A stretch of 64,000 nt of DNA, from the NCBI RefSeq assembly GCF_009176725.1, contig NZ_AP020337.1:1054001-1118000 (forward strand). Reading direction: 5' to 3'. The notes beneath the pieces are model-generated. The model saw only the letters and a list, made by a program, of their open reading frames with translations. It was not told where the DNA came from and ran no database searches. The DNA comes from Pseudomonas sp. KUIN-1. GTDB taxonomy: Bacteria; Pseudomonadota; Gammaproteobacteria; Pseudomonadales; Pseudomonadaceae. The position numbers and the translations under genes are program-made. Every line of letters begins with the position of its first letter. Positions within the stretch are counted from its first letter, which is position 1. Of this stretch, positions 7,319 to 14,995 are shown one piece after another.

Positions 7319-7968
7319 GCGGCACCCCGCAACTGCTTATTGCGCAGCGCTTGAACATACGCATTAAGCGCCTGCTTGCGTGTCGCATAATCTCTCCCTT
7401 GGCCGATCAGCAGCACGTCTCGGGTTTCCACCAGCATGATCAGCTCCAGCTCTGGCTGCGTCAGTTGATCCCGATTGCGGCCGGCGAACTGCCCGGTGAT
7501 GACCTCATTGATCAGCCGCGCTTCGTTCATGAAGTGGTGCGGCTTCGTGGCCTTGCCTGCGGCCTCATGAGTGATCGACAGGGCGTCGCACAGGCTTCGG
7601 TAGCCCACGGCTGCTTGACGTCGAGCGACGGCCTTGGTGTTGAGTTCGCCGCGGATTAGCGCATCGATCTGCTCATCGCACCAGATCTCAAAGTCCACAT
7701 CGAGCCAGCGGGCGAACTTGACCGCCAGCCGTGGGTGAATCCAGGTGCCTCCACCACGATCGGCTCGGGCACGACTGGTTTTTACATATGTGATTTTCCC
7801 AGATGTACGCTCCAAGGCGTTCAGATAGCGAACTGCGTCCGGTAGGCGAAGCCACTGAGCAGGCTCTTTGCCGAATCTGGCCGCAGCTTCCGTAGCATTG
7901 ATCCAGCCGTCAGCGTTGAAGGTGACGGCCTGGCCCTCGTAATCCATCTTCAGAATTTTGGCAGTCAT
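7315..7968 (-). CDS. KilA-N domain DNA-binding protein
   Basis: The protein has 217 residues. The N-terminal 100 residues carry a KilA-N domain: GWINATEAAARFGK, later GTWIHPRLAVKFARWLDVDFEIWCDEQI. These domains bind DNA and act as phage regulators or antirepressors. The C-terminal half is helical (HEAAGKATKPHHFMNEARLINEVITG). The ATG at 7968 overlaps the upstream stop (7965-7967) and is preferred over a longer ORF from 8031 that would intrude into the HTH gene. It is probably co-transcribed with the AlpA-like and HTH genes as a regulatory block. Confidence 0.8.
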   Translation of the reverse strand: MTAKILKMDYEGQAVTFNADGWINATEAAARFGKEPAQWLRLPDAVRYLNALERTSGKITYVKTSRARADRGGGTWIHPRLAVKFARWLDVDFEIWCDEQIDALIRGELNTKAVARRQAAVGYRSLCDALSITHEAAGKATKPHHFMNEARLINEVITGQFAGRNRDQLTQPELELIMLVETRDVLLIGQGRDYATRKQALNAYVQALRNKQLRGAA

Positions 7969-8261
7969 GCGGCGGCCCTGGGTTCGGACATCAACGTGTA
8001 CAAGGCAACACCCCGATGGGTGCGCCCCCATTCATCAGTGAGGACTATCCGGGCTGTGTCTATCCGGTACCCAGCTTTGCGCAGATCGCAAATCCGGGCA
8101 CCTGGGCGGCAGATGTTCAGCTCGCGCATTGCGGTGAACGTGTCAATCGACCCCAAGCGAAGACGCTGTATAAACCGTGCGTTCTGGGCGTTGATGCTGG
8201 TATTCTTTATTTGAGATATTTCGAGGCGGGCCTGTTGGTCGGCCTTTTTTTTGTCTGTCAT
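7965..8261 (-). CDS. Helix-turn-helix protein (phage regulatory type)
   Basis: The protein has 98 residues. The core FIQRLRLGSIDTFTAMRELNICRPGARICDLRKAGYRI has the winged-helix pattern found in small phage regulators: a helix, MRELNI turn, recognition helix in ARICDLRK, then a beta wing with HRGVALYTL. Its ATG directly follows the AlpA-like stop (TAA ATG) and its end overlaps the KilA-N start. Role in the lysis/lysogeny or excision decision is inferred. Confidence 0.65.
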   Translation of the reverse strand: MTDKKKADQQARLEISQIKNTSINAQNARFIQRLRLGSIDTFTAMRELNICRPGARICDLRKAGYRIDTARIVLTDEWGRTHRGVALYTLMSEPRAAA

Positions 8262-8531
8262 TTATGCAGCCTCCCCGCGCAGCGCGATGCGCTGGCGAAC
8301 CCATGCCTGTACTTCTGCCAGCACGAAGCCAACTGGCGAACCACGCGACTTGCTGTTGCTCAGCGGCACAGGGCGAGGGAAGGTCGGGTCGTCTTTGAGG
8401 CGTTTGTAGACGGTGGGGCGGGCGAGGCCGGTGATTGCTTCCAGATCCGGCATGCGAATCAGGGTGATCGCCGGGTCGAAGTTCTGCGCTGCGCTGGCAG
8501 ATGCTTTGTGTGGAGCATGGATAGTGTGCAT
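8262..8531 (-). CDS. AlpA-family regulator / excisionase
   Basis: The protein has 89 residues. LIRMPDLEAITGLARPTVYKRLKDDPTFPRPVPLS is the typical AlpA/MerR-like HTH sequence, with recognition helix RPTVYKRLKD, followed by GFVLAEVQAWVRQRIALR. AlpA-type proteins act as excisionases and transcription activators of P4-like islands. It is the first gene of the leftward regulatory-replication operon, and two inverted repeats lie just upstream (8537-8565 and 8624-8649), probably operators. The ribosome site is weak (GGGAAA). Confidence 0.8.
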   Translation of the reverse strand: MHTIHAPHKASASAAQNFDPAITLIRMPDLEAITGLARPTVYKRLKDDPTFPRPVPLSNSKSRGSPVGFVLAEVQAWVRQRIALRGEAA

Positions 8532-8536
8532 TTTGC

Positions 8537-8565
8537 GTTTCCCGATACTGATCTAGACGGGAAAC
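8537..8565. promoter_or_regulatory. 8-bp inverted repeat upstream of alpA-like gene
   Basis: GTTTCCCG at 8537-8544 and CGGGAAAC at 8558-8565 are exact inverse copies with 13 bp between them. The left arm overlaps the ribosome-binding region of the AlpA-like gene. The position suits an operator for an element-encoded repressor or for AlpA itself. Confidence 0.45.
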
Positions 8566-8623
8566 AGGATGATTGCGCGACGGTGCTCTCAACAGACCAG
8601 CATGCGCGGAGACTGTACCGTTA

Positions 8624-8649
8624 GCGCGTATACCGTACTGTATGCGCGC
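8624..8649. promoter_or_regulatory. Imperfect 10-bp inverted repeat in the early promoter region
   Basis: GCGCGTATAC (8624-8633) and GTATGCGCGC (8640-8649) are inverse copies with one mismatch and a 6-bp spacer. It lies between the end of the 293-residue gene and the start of the AlpA-like operon, near short ACTGTA repeats (8612, 8637). No T-run follows, so an operator is likelier than a terminator. Confidence 0.45.
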
Positions 8650-8662
8650 AGATGGTAGTCAG

Positions 8663-9544
8663 TCAGGTCTTTGAGCGCACGTGCGCCGTGATCCACCCAT
8701 AAAGCGTTCTCTCGGTAACTCCGTATTCTCTGTGTTTATTCCGAGCGAAGGCTGTGCGGCTGCTGAAGTTTGACCCGGTATTATCCCAACACAGCAGGGC
8801 TGCTGACCTGCTCTCGCTTGTTTCTTTATGTCGAGCATTGGCTGCGAGACTGGCTGCGAGCGAAACCTTTTTCCTCACTAAATCCTCTACCTGCTCGGGG
8901 ATTCTTTTTTCATTGTCGCGCAGGAAAAACTCGATTCTTTTGCGCATTTCATGTTCCTCCTGACGCTGCTCTGCTCTACAAATAACCTCCATGATGTCTA
9001 CCGCGTTGTTGGCAATGGAGCGAAGGCACACCATAGGTAGGTCTGCTTTCAGGACGGGTGGATACCACTCATCGTCCTGGTATGAAAGGATCGCTTCCCC
9101 AATGAGCACCAATGCTAAAACTGCGAAGTATTCATAGGGTTTTGCGTCAGGGAAATTCTCATCATCAAGATCGACTCCTTTTAAACTATCCTCCAGAGCC
9201 TCTAGGCGGGTAGTGTTCTCTTCATTCGGAAAATCGAACTCATCAGAAATGATGTCAGGGTTTTGATCGACCAGCGTTCCCAATCCATATTCCGTCCGGT
9301 CCTTCTCGGGGAGATGGCGGAGTATCGAGCCATTGGTTTTCACTTGGTGGGTGATCCAAGATTCTTTCTCTTTGTCAAAATATTCGTTGGTGAGCCACTC
9401 GATAGTTGAGGCGGCTACTCTGATCTCATGTTCTGATCGGTTCGCAAGTACCAGCCTAGCGCGTGCTTGCATAACGGGCAGCCGCCATATTGGCTTGAAC
9501 GGAGCCTCGTCGGTAAATGCATCAAACTCTTTATCCGTTTCCAT
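8663..9544 (-). CDS. Hypothetical acidic protein with HTH-like C-terminus
   Basis: The protein has 293 residues. AGGGG lies six bases before the ATG at 9544, which I prefer to a TTG six bases further upstream. The protein is acidic in the first half (FDFPNEENTTRLEALEDSLKGVDLDDENFPD) and has a helical, lysine/arginine-rich second half. The final YGVTERTLYGWITAHVRSKT looks like a recognition helix, similar to transposase or phage regulator tails. It lies between the AlpA operon and the integrase. No family assignment; cargo with DNA-related function is a guess. Confidence 0.6.
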   Translation of the reverse strand: METDKEFDAFTDEAPFKPIWRLPVMQARARLVLANRSEHEIRVAASTIEWLTNEYFDKEKESWITHQVKTNGSILRHLPEKDRTEYGLGTLVDQNPDIISDEFDFPNEENTTRLEALEDSLKGVDLDDENFPDAKPYEYFAVLALVLIGEAILSYQDDEWYPPVLKADLPMVCLRSIANNAVDIMEVICRAEQRQEEHEMRKRIEFFLRDNEKRIPEQVEDLVRKKVSLAASLAANARHKETSESRSAALLCWDNTGSNFSSRTAFARNKHREYGVTERTLYGWITAHVRSKT

Positions 9545-9715
9545 GATCAACCCCTGTCCCGTCGCCCTGTAATGAGAAGCCGGCTGGCCGTATGGGGGGG
9601 CTTATCTCCCCGTGCGGCTAAGCGGGCCAACATATTGTGTATGTCTTATCGCCTGCAATTGAATATCGTTAGATTTCAGTCGATATGTGTCTACGAGTAC
9701 CTCGGAAGGCCCGGC

Positions 9716-10957
9716 TCAGGCCCTTTGCCCGAAGTCGCCTTGCACTATTACGCCTCCTGCAAGGCCATCAAGGTAGTTCGCATACCATTGCATCATCGCC
9801 GTGCGCTGCGGCATGTATTTCGCCTTGTTGTAGACGCCAGCCACGCCGGGCTTTTTGTGCGAAAGCTGGGCCTCGATGTGGTTTTCGTCGAAGCCGTTTT
9901 CGTTGAGCACCGTCGACGCGATGTGCCGAAACCCGTGCCCGGTCTGGCGACCCTCGTAGCCCATCCGGCGTAGCGCCATCAGGAACACGGTATCGCTACG
10001 GGGTTTCGTGCGGTCACTGCGTCCAGGGAAGAGCAGGGGATTGCCGCCGGTGTATTGCCGCAATTCTTCCAATGCCTCGATCGCCTGTGTGGAGAGGGGC
10101 ACCAGATGCTCCAATCCCTTTTTCCGGCCCTTGCGATGCACTGGGACGGTCCAGACCTTTTTATCGAAGTCGAACTCTGACCACTGTGCCTCGCGCAGCT
10201 CGCTAGGGCGCACGGCGAACAGGCTCAGCAGGCGCAGGCCGAGGCGAACGTCGTGAGCGTGAGGATATGCGTCAATTGCGCGGATCAGGCCGGGGAGCTC
10301 GTCCTGTGTTACGTGGGCATAGTTCTCGGCTTTACCTGATTTGAGATACTTCTGCAGACCCTCCAGCGGATTGTGGGTAGCCCGGCCGGTAACGCGCGCC
10401 AAGTCGTACACGTCCCGACAGTAGGAACGCACCCGGCTCATCTGCTCAAGAATTCCTTGCTGCTCCATGCCGCGCAGAAACTCCATCCATTCGAGCGGAG
10501 TGATGTCCACGAACTGGCGCTTACCGAACACCGGGAAGACATGACGCTCCAGGGCGCCGATAATCCGCTTTGCTGTGCCCGCGTCCCAATTAGTCAGACG
10601 TGACGCGTACCACTCCCGCGCCAACGGCTCGAATGTCTCGCCGGCGATATCCCGATCTGCTTTCTTGCGCGCTTGCTTGGTGATGATGGGATTTTTGCCG
10701 TCGGCGGCATCAGTGCGCAGTTCGCCAGCTTTCTGCCTGGCGACAGATCCGCTCACCTCTGGATAACCGCCGAGCCCGAGCCATGACCATTTGCCGTCTG
10801 GCTTCTTGTACCGCAGCTGCCAAGACTTTTGCCCGTCAGGCTTCACGCGGAAATAAAGGCCGCTCCCGTCGAGTTCGCGATACTCCTTGGCGTCAGGCTC
10901 AAGGCCGGCCAATGCGGTATCGGAAAGGGGACGGCGTTTTATCTCGGAGCGCTTCAT
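9716..10957 (-). CDS. P4-type tyrosine site-specific integrase
   Basis: The protein has 413 residues. The N-terminal 90 residues form the DUF4102-like arm-binding domain (LSDTALAGLEPDAKEYRELDG ... GKWSWLGLGGYPEVS). A SAM-like core-binding domain follows at about 105-200. The catalytic domain shows RPSELR (R250/R255), HGFRH (H341, R344), H367 in LSHKK and the likely nucleophile Tyr376 in VYNKAKY. It recombines the element with the tRNA-Met attachment site. The start lies 170 bp from the tRNA 3' end, with repeated GGATACA motifs in between. The gene appears intact. Confidence 0.93.
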   Translation of the reverse strand: MKRSEIKRRPLSDTALAGLEPDAKEYRELDGSGLYFRVKPDGQKSWQLRYKKPDGKWSWLGLGGYPEVSGSVARQKAGELRTDAADGKNPIITKQARKKADRDIAGETFEPLAREWYASRLTNWDAGTAKRIIGALERHVFPVFGKRQFVDITPLEWMEFLRGMEQQGILEQMSRVRSYCRDVYDLARVTGRATHNPLEGLQKYLKSGKAENYAHVTQDELPGLIRAIDAYPHAHDVRLGLRLLSLFAVRPSELREAQWSEFDFDKKVWTVPVHRKGRKKGLEHLVPLSTQAIEALEELRQYTGGNPLLFPGRSDRTKPRSDTVFLMALRRMGYEGRQTGHGFRHIASTVLNENGFDENHIEAQLSHKKPGVAGVYNKAKYMPQRTAMMQWYANYLDGLAGGVIVQGDFGQRA

Positions 10958-10964
10958 TTTGGCT

Positions 10965-11037
10965 TGTATCCCCTCGGTTCAATTATTTCTCGAGGATACA
11001 CACCGGGATACACGGAGGGAAGGTATAGAGGGATACA
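10965..11037. repeat. Four GGATACA repeats beside the integrase start (candidate arm sites)
   Basis: GGATACA occurs at 10994-11000, 11006-11012 and 11031-11037, and inversely (TGTATCC) at 10965-10971. The outer two extend to CTTGTATCCCCTC and GAGGGATACAAG, nearly inverse copies. Repeats between an integrase gene and its attachment site are often arm-type integrase or excisionase sites, and could also repress int. Confidence 0.5.
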
Positions 11038-11060
11038 AGGAGAGATAGTCAGAAACAAGA

Positions 11061-11081
11061 AAGCCCGCACTAGGCGGGCTT
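11061..11081 (-). terminator. Intrinsic terminator downstream of tRNA-Met
   Basis: AAGCCCGC (11061-11068) and GCGGGCTT (11074-11081) form an 8-bp stem with a five-base loop. Read leftward it is followed by a T-rich stretch (TTCTTGTTT). It lies about 47 bp beyond the tRNA-Met 3' end, in front of the integrase gene. Confidence 0.65.
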
Positions 11082-11127
11082 CTTGAGGTTGTTTAGAGAC
11101 TCATGGAGACATCTGTAAACAGGTACT

Positions 11128-11204
11128 TGGTGGCTACACAGGGACTTGAACCCCGGACCCCAGCATTATGAATGCTATGCTCTAACCAACTGAGCTATGT
11201 AGCC
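11128..11204 (-). tRNA. tRNA-Met (CAU), elongator
   Basis: The leftward strand folds into a full cloverleaf: acceptor GGCTACA/TGTAGCC, D-arm GCTC/GAGC, anticodon loop TTCATAA with anticodon CAT, T-arm with GGTTCAAGTCC, discriminator A and encoded CCA (11128-11130). Acceptor pair G1-C72 and the arm sequences fit an elongator rather than an initiator tRNA. The adjacent integrase indicates that the 3' half is the attachment site; the tRNA remains intact. Confidence 0.95.
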
Positions 11205-11319
11205 AAGTGGCGCGCATTATTCTCGGAGAACGCATATGTGTCAAGCGTTGTTGTGAAAAATAATTGCGTGTGATCAACCGGTTAGGTGGCAGCCCTCGTC
11301 GGAACGTCGTTCCGGGCGC

Positions 11320-12441
11320 TTACCGGAACAGGGTGTCGAGCATCTCCAGGTCATCGAATTCTTCTGCCCTCTCCAGCATCTCGGCCATCTCCCTCCGCTC
11401 CCTGAGCCAGGCTTTAAGGCTTTTCGGGGTGGTCAGTGCCTGCAGTTCGTCCTGTTCCTCGTCGAGGTGCTCCCGTATGGCTTTGACCTGCCTGGCACAC
11501 TTTGTGTTGGCGGTCTTGGGTTTGAGGTCTTCGTACGGGTCCATCAGGAAGCGTTCACGGATCAACATCTTGCGATCATGAATCTCGTCCTCCAGCTCTC
11601 TGAGTTGTTCGCTCAGGATCCGGTTGAAATGCTTGAGGCGCTTGTCGGAGATGCTGTCGATGTGGCTCTGGTCGATTTGCTCGATCTCCATTTGCATCTT
11701 CAGTAGCGCCAGCAAGTCATCACCCTCGTACGCTTCGTTGACCCTTTGCATGAGCGCTGTCTTGCGATCGCGCTCATCGGCATCCTGCTCGCGGTCCGGG
11801 TGCAGTGCGCTGGCCAGCTTGCGGTAGATTTCGCGCAAGGACTGGCTGCCTTCAGCCTCTTCCTGCTCACGACGCAGTTCGCTGGCCGTCGGCTTTTTCG
11901 GCTTCTGTGCGCCTTGCGCTTGCTCGGCCTGCTCTTTGAGCTTCTCTTCAATATGCCGAGTCACGTCCTCGAGGGAGTCCAGGTCGACATCGTCGTCCAG
12001 TTCCACGCCCAGATTTTCTTCCAGTGATGCTTTGAACTGCTGGTTTTGCAGGCGCTCCTCCTCGTCGTAGTCGTTGCCGGTGTATTTGAGGTAGAGCTGC
12101 TTCAGTTCTTCATCGTGTTCGCCGCCCATGAGTGACATGGTCAGGACGCAGATAATCTCGAGCACCGTATGTCTGTCTTTTTTGGCCAGGCGGAACTGAT
12201 CGAAAGCCACGTCAAGCAAGCGCAGCTTGTTCATCTCGTTCGCTGCCTGCTCACGGAGCATCGGAACCAACTCTTCGATCCACAGCTTTTCGCAGGTTGC
12301 TGAAATCGCGAGCCACTGCTGCAAAAGCTTGCGCCTGGTTTCGAGCTTTTCCATCAGCGTGTTGAATTTCTTCTGACCGGCGCTCAAATGCGGCCTGGAC
12401 GGTTGCGTGACGATGCGTGGCGAGGCGGGTGGGGTGGTCAT
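11320..12441 (-). CDS. J-domain-containing protein
   Basis: The protein has 373 residues. A J-like domain with the HPD motif is present in the middle (IYRKLASALHPDREQDADERDRK ..., about 205-255), so it should stimulate an Hsp70 such as DnaK. The parts before (EERLQNQQFKASLEENLG) and after (LRELEDEIHDRKMLIRERF) are charged helices or coiled coil. No zinc-finger or C-terminal DnaJ domain is present. It is the first host gene beyond the tRNA-Met attachment site. The specific client is unknown. Confidence 0.75.
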   Translation of the reverse strand: MTTPPASPRIVTQPSRPHLSAGQKKFNTLMEKLETRRKLLQQWLAISATCEKLWIEELVPMLREQAANEMNKLRLLDVAFDQFRLAKKDRHTVLEIICVLTMSLMGGEHDEELKQLYLKYTGNDYDEEERLQNQQFKASLEENLGVELDDDVDLDSLEDVTRHIEEKLKEQAEQAQGAQKPKKPTASELRREQEEAEGSQSLREIYRKLASALHPDREQDADERDRKTALMQRVNEAYEGDDLLALLKMQMEIEQIDQSHIDSISDKRLKHFNRILSEQLRELEDEIHDRKMLIRERFLMDPYEDLKPKTANTKCARQVKAIREHLDEEQDELQALTTPKSLKAWLRERREMAEMLERAEEFDDLEMLDTLFR

Positions 12442-12780
12442 GAAGACCTCCTTGATGGGGGAGCACTGCTGCGTAGTGATTGATTGTCGTTGGCCAGTTT
12501 ACTTTTTCTGACCTTTTTGCGGGATGAATAAATGGCTGCCGTAAAGCACTTCTTCTTGTCTGCTGAGCGGTCCGCTTCTTGCTTGCATGTGCCTGATAGC
12601 TCGTTTGAGAAGCTTTTTGACGCCAAAAACAATGAATGGCGACACTTTGCGTACCAATCTGAGGCGATGTGTATCGCCATTGAAACAAGAACATGGCATT
12701 TTGCTGTTAGTGTTTTTCCAACAAAAGGCATCGCCTCTGTTTGTGCAGATCTGGCAGGTGTTCACCGGGAGTCGCAGGAC
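12442..12780. other. Intergenic region between J-domain gene and MCP
   Basis: These 339 bp separate divergent genes and must hold both promoters. A frame is open across it in front of the MCP, but its predicted peptide is unlike a chemoreceptor and the MCP has a good internal start with a ribosome site. I see no convincing promoter boxes, repeat or RNA gene. Confidence 0.5.
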
Positions 12781-14838
12781 ATGAACAGTCTTTTGTCACC
12801 AGGCATGCGCCTGATGGGACATTTTGGTTTTGCTCGCAAGTTTCAGGTCTTGTTCCTGCTGTTCATGTTGCCGCTGGCGGGCAGCGCATGGGTCATCACC
12901 AAGGAATACAGCAACAAGCTCGATGTCATATCCGGGGAGCAATCCGGCGTGCGTCAACTGCTGGCCCTCGACGATCTGAACATCGAGTTGTCCGCCCAGC
13001 GCGATCATGCCGCACGCTGGAAAGCGGCCGACATTCTACGCGAGCCAACCCCGGCAGCGAAGGCGGCGATGGCCAGCGTCGATGCAGGGATACCTCGAAT
13101 TGCCAACGCGCTGCAGGGCGTTCAGGCCGTATTGGTCGAAGAGAAAGCTCCTGCCGACACCATGAACCGTTTCAAGGCGCTTCAAGCTGCGGTTACCGGT
13201 CTGGACACGGCATCATTGCGCACGGTGGGCTGGTGGCCTGATGGCTACGACCGTTTCACCACGGTGCTGAATCTGGTCCAGGCGCTGCGTGAGCAGATCG
13301 CGATGGACAGCGGTTTGATTCTCGACCCCTGGCTTGAAACCTACATGCTGATGCAGCTTTCCACCCAGCAAGTGCCGGACCTGATCGAGCGTATCGGTCG
13401 TCTGTCGAGTGTGGGGCAGACGTCGGTGGCATCGGGGCAGTTCAGCCTGCAGAGCCGCCTGCAAATGCGCGACCTGCGTGGCCGCATCGATGATTCCAAG
13501 GACCAGATGCAAAAGGCCGCCGGCCTGCTGCTGTCCAAGCTTCCCGAGCAGTTGCAGCCGTGGGCCGACAAGTACGCTGCGGTGATGCAAGTGCTGGAAG
13601 CACAGCTGAAGGTCATTGACGAAGGTGTTTTCGGCGGCAGCATCAAACTCAAACCGGAAGAGTTCGAAAAGAGCATCGACACGCTGACTGGCAGTACGGC
13701 AGATTTGCGCAGGCAGTCGCTTGACGCGCTCAATGGACGCCTCGATTACTACCATGAGAACTCCAACACGGAGTTCATCCCGATGGCGGTGGTCTTCTGT
13801 GTTCTGGTGATCATGGCGATCTATCTGTTCGCCTGTCTGCAATCCTCGATTCGCAACAGCGCCAGAGGCATCACCACGCTGGCTGAATCCCTGCGTGACG
13901 GCAATCTGTGTGTGGAAGTGGCTGTGCAGGGCCGTGACGAGCTGGCTGCCATCAGCCGCGCGCTGAACGTCGCGGTAGTGCAGCTGCGTACCAGCCTGCT
14001 GGGTGTCAATCAGGAAACCGTACGTGTCGGCGATGCGGTCTTGACGCTGAATGCCCAGTCCAGCGGGACGCTCACCGAAGTCGAAGACCAGCAACAACAG
14101 ATCAGCCAGATCGCCGCAGCAGCCACCGAACTGGCTGCCACTTCCCAGGGCGTGGCCAGAAGCTGTGAGCAGGCATCGGAGAGCGCCAGGCAGACGCGTC
14201 AGATTGCTCAGCAAAGCAGCCAGGACAGCCAGCGCACCACTGACAGCATCCAGCAACTCAATCAGCGGCTGACCGAAACTGCCGCTGCGCTGGGCCGCGT
14301 CAGCGAGCAGGGCCAGCAGATCCAGTCGGTGGTGGATGCCATTCGCGGCATCGCCGAACAGACCAACCTGCTGGCCCTCAACGCAGCCATCGAGGCGGCG
14401 CGCGCCGGTGAGCAAGGCCGCGGGTTCGCGGTGGTTGCCGATGAAGTGCGCAGCCTGTCCCAGCGCACCCAGGCCTCGACCGCTCAGATCGCCGGCACGG
14501 TCGACAGCTTGCGCTCCACCGTGACGCAGGCGGTCAACCTGATGGAAGCGGCCTGCGGGCAAGCCGTCAACGATGCGCAGTCGGTAACCGGCCTGGGCAT
14601 CCGCCTGGGCGAAATCGCCACGGCAGTGCAGGGTGTGACCGATACGCTGGCGCAGATATCGACCGCCGTGGAAGAACAGGCAACGACCGCTGATGAAGTG
14701 AGCAGTAACATCCAGCAGGTCGATCAGGCCGCAGGACGTTTGCTGGAAGGCGCCCGTGCGGTCAATCAGGCGGCGGATACCCTGAGTCAGGGTAGTAGGG
14801 CGTTGAATGACAATACGGCGCGGTTTCGCTTGGGGTGA
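12781..14838 (+). CDS. Methyl-accepting chemotaxis protein
   Basis: The protein has 685 residues from the ATG at 12781 (GGGAG nine bases upstream). A first membrane helix (about 20-38), a large helical periplasmic ligand domain (about 40-330), a second membrane helix (about 332-352, VVFCVLVIMAIYLF), a HAMP domain, and a cytoplasmic signalling domain are present. The hairpin tip has IRGIAEQTNLLALNAAIEAA and GRGFAVVADEVR. It senses a ligand outside and controls CheA/CheW. The ligand domain is long and helical, like 4-helix or bimodular sensors; the ligand is unknown. No C-terminal CheR-binding pentapeptide is seen. Confidence 0.93.
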   Translation: MNSLLSPGMRLMGHFGFARKFQVLFLLFMLPLAGSAWVITKEYSNKLDVISGEQSGVRQLLALDDLNIELSAQRDHAARWKAADILREPTPAAKAAMASVDAGIPRIANALQGVQAVLVEEKAPADTMNRFKALQAAVTGLDTASLRTVGWWPDGYDRFTTVLNLVQALREQIAMDSGLILDPWLETYMLMQLSTQQVPDLIERIGRLSSVGQTSVASGQFSLQSRLQMRDLRGRIDDSKDQMQKAAGLLLSKLPEQLQPWADKYAAVMQVLEAQLKVIDEGVFGGSIKLKPEEFEKSIDTLTGSTADLRRQSLDALNGRLDYYHENSNTEFIPMAVVFCVLVIMAIYLFACLQSSIRNSARGITTLAESLRDGNLCVEVAVQGRDELAAISRALNVAVVQLRTSLLGVNQETVRVGDAVLTLNAQSSGTLTEVEDQQQQISQIAAAATELAATSQGVARSCEQASESARQTRQIAQQSSQDSQRTTDSIQQLNQRLTETAAALGRVSEQGQQIQSVVDAIRGIAEQTNLLALNAAIEAARAGEQGRGFAVVADEVRSLSQRTQASTAQIAGTVDSLRSTVTQAVNLMEAACGQAVNDAQSVTGLGIRLGEIATAVQGVTDTLAQISTAVEEQATTADEVSSNIQQVDQAAGRLLEGARAVNQAADTLSQGSRALNDNTARFRLG

Positions 14839-14868
14839 TTGGGCAGTTTGCCGCATCAGACCGAAGAA

Positions 14869-14890
14869 CCGGCGTGGTGAAACCCGCCGG
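14869..14890 (+). terminator. Possible terminator after the MCP gene
   Basis: CCGGCG (14869-14874) pairs with CGCCGG (14885-14890) around a ten-base loop, and a run of five T follows nine bases later. The gap before the T-run makes it weak. Confidence 0.35.
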
Positions 14891-14995
14891 ACTATCCGTT
14901 TTTGTGGGAGGACGTGTAAAAGTTGGATCAACGGATATACATTCAATCATTTGATAACTGACGGGAGTCGACACAAGGCGTAAAATGCGCGGTTT

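Larger units (their letters stand above)
1..11127. mobile_element. P4-like integrated element at tRNA-Met (right end; left end outside window)
   Basis: A P4-type tyrosine integrase lies next to the 3' end of a tRNA-Met gene, with AlpA-like and KilA-N regulators, an Ash/Icd-like ORF, a CHC2/DUF927 primase-helicase and G-rich iterons, all read leftward. Host genes (J-domain protein, MCP) begin just beyond the tRNA. The order of leader, small genes, primase and repeats resembles the satellite phage P4 early operon. No second copy of the tRNA 3' end was noticed in positions 1-11000, so the far attachment site is probably outside the window. No capsid, tail or conjugation genes are visible, so satellite, prophage remnant or small genomic island all remain possible. 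Confidence 0.8.

Noticed and set aside
1..11000. Second attachment site (copy of the tRNA-Met 3' end)
   Set aside because: No copy of TGGTGGCTACACAGG was noticed in this stretch, so the left boundary cannot be placed.
12532..12780. 83-codon N-terminal extension of the chemoreceptor
   Set aside because: The extension does not resemble a chemoreceptor N-terminus, and the first membrane helix follows the ATG at 12781, which has its own ribosome site.
13213..14946. 577-codon leftward frame opposite the chemoreceptor
   Set aside because: Antisense shadow of a GC-rich gene; the rightward frame has clear MCP motifs.
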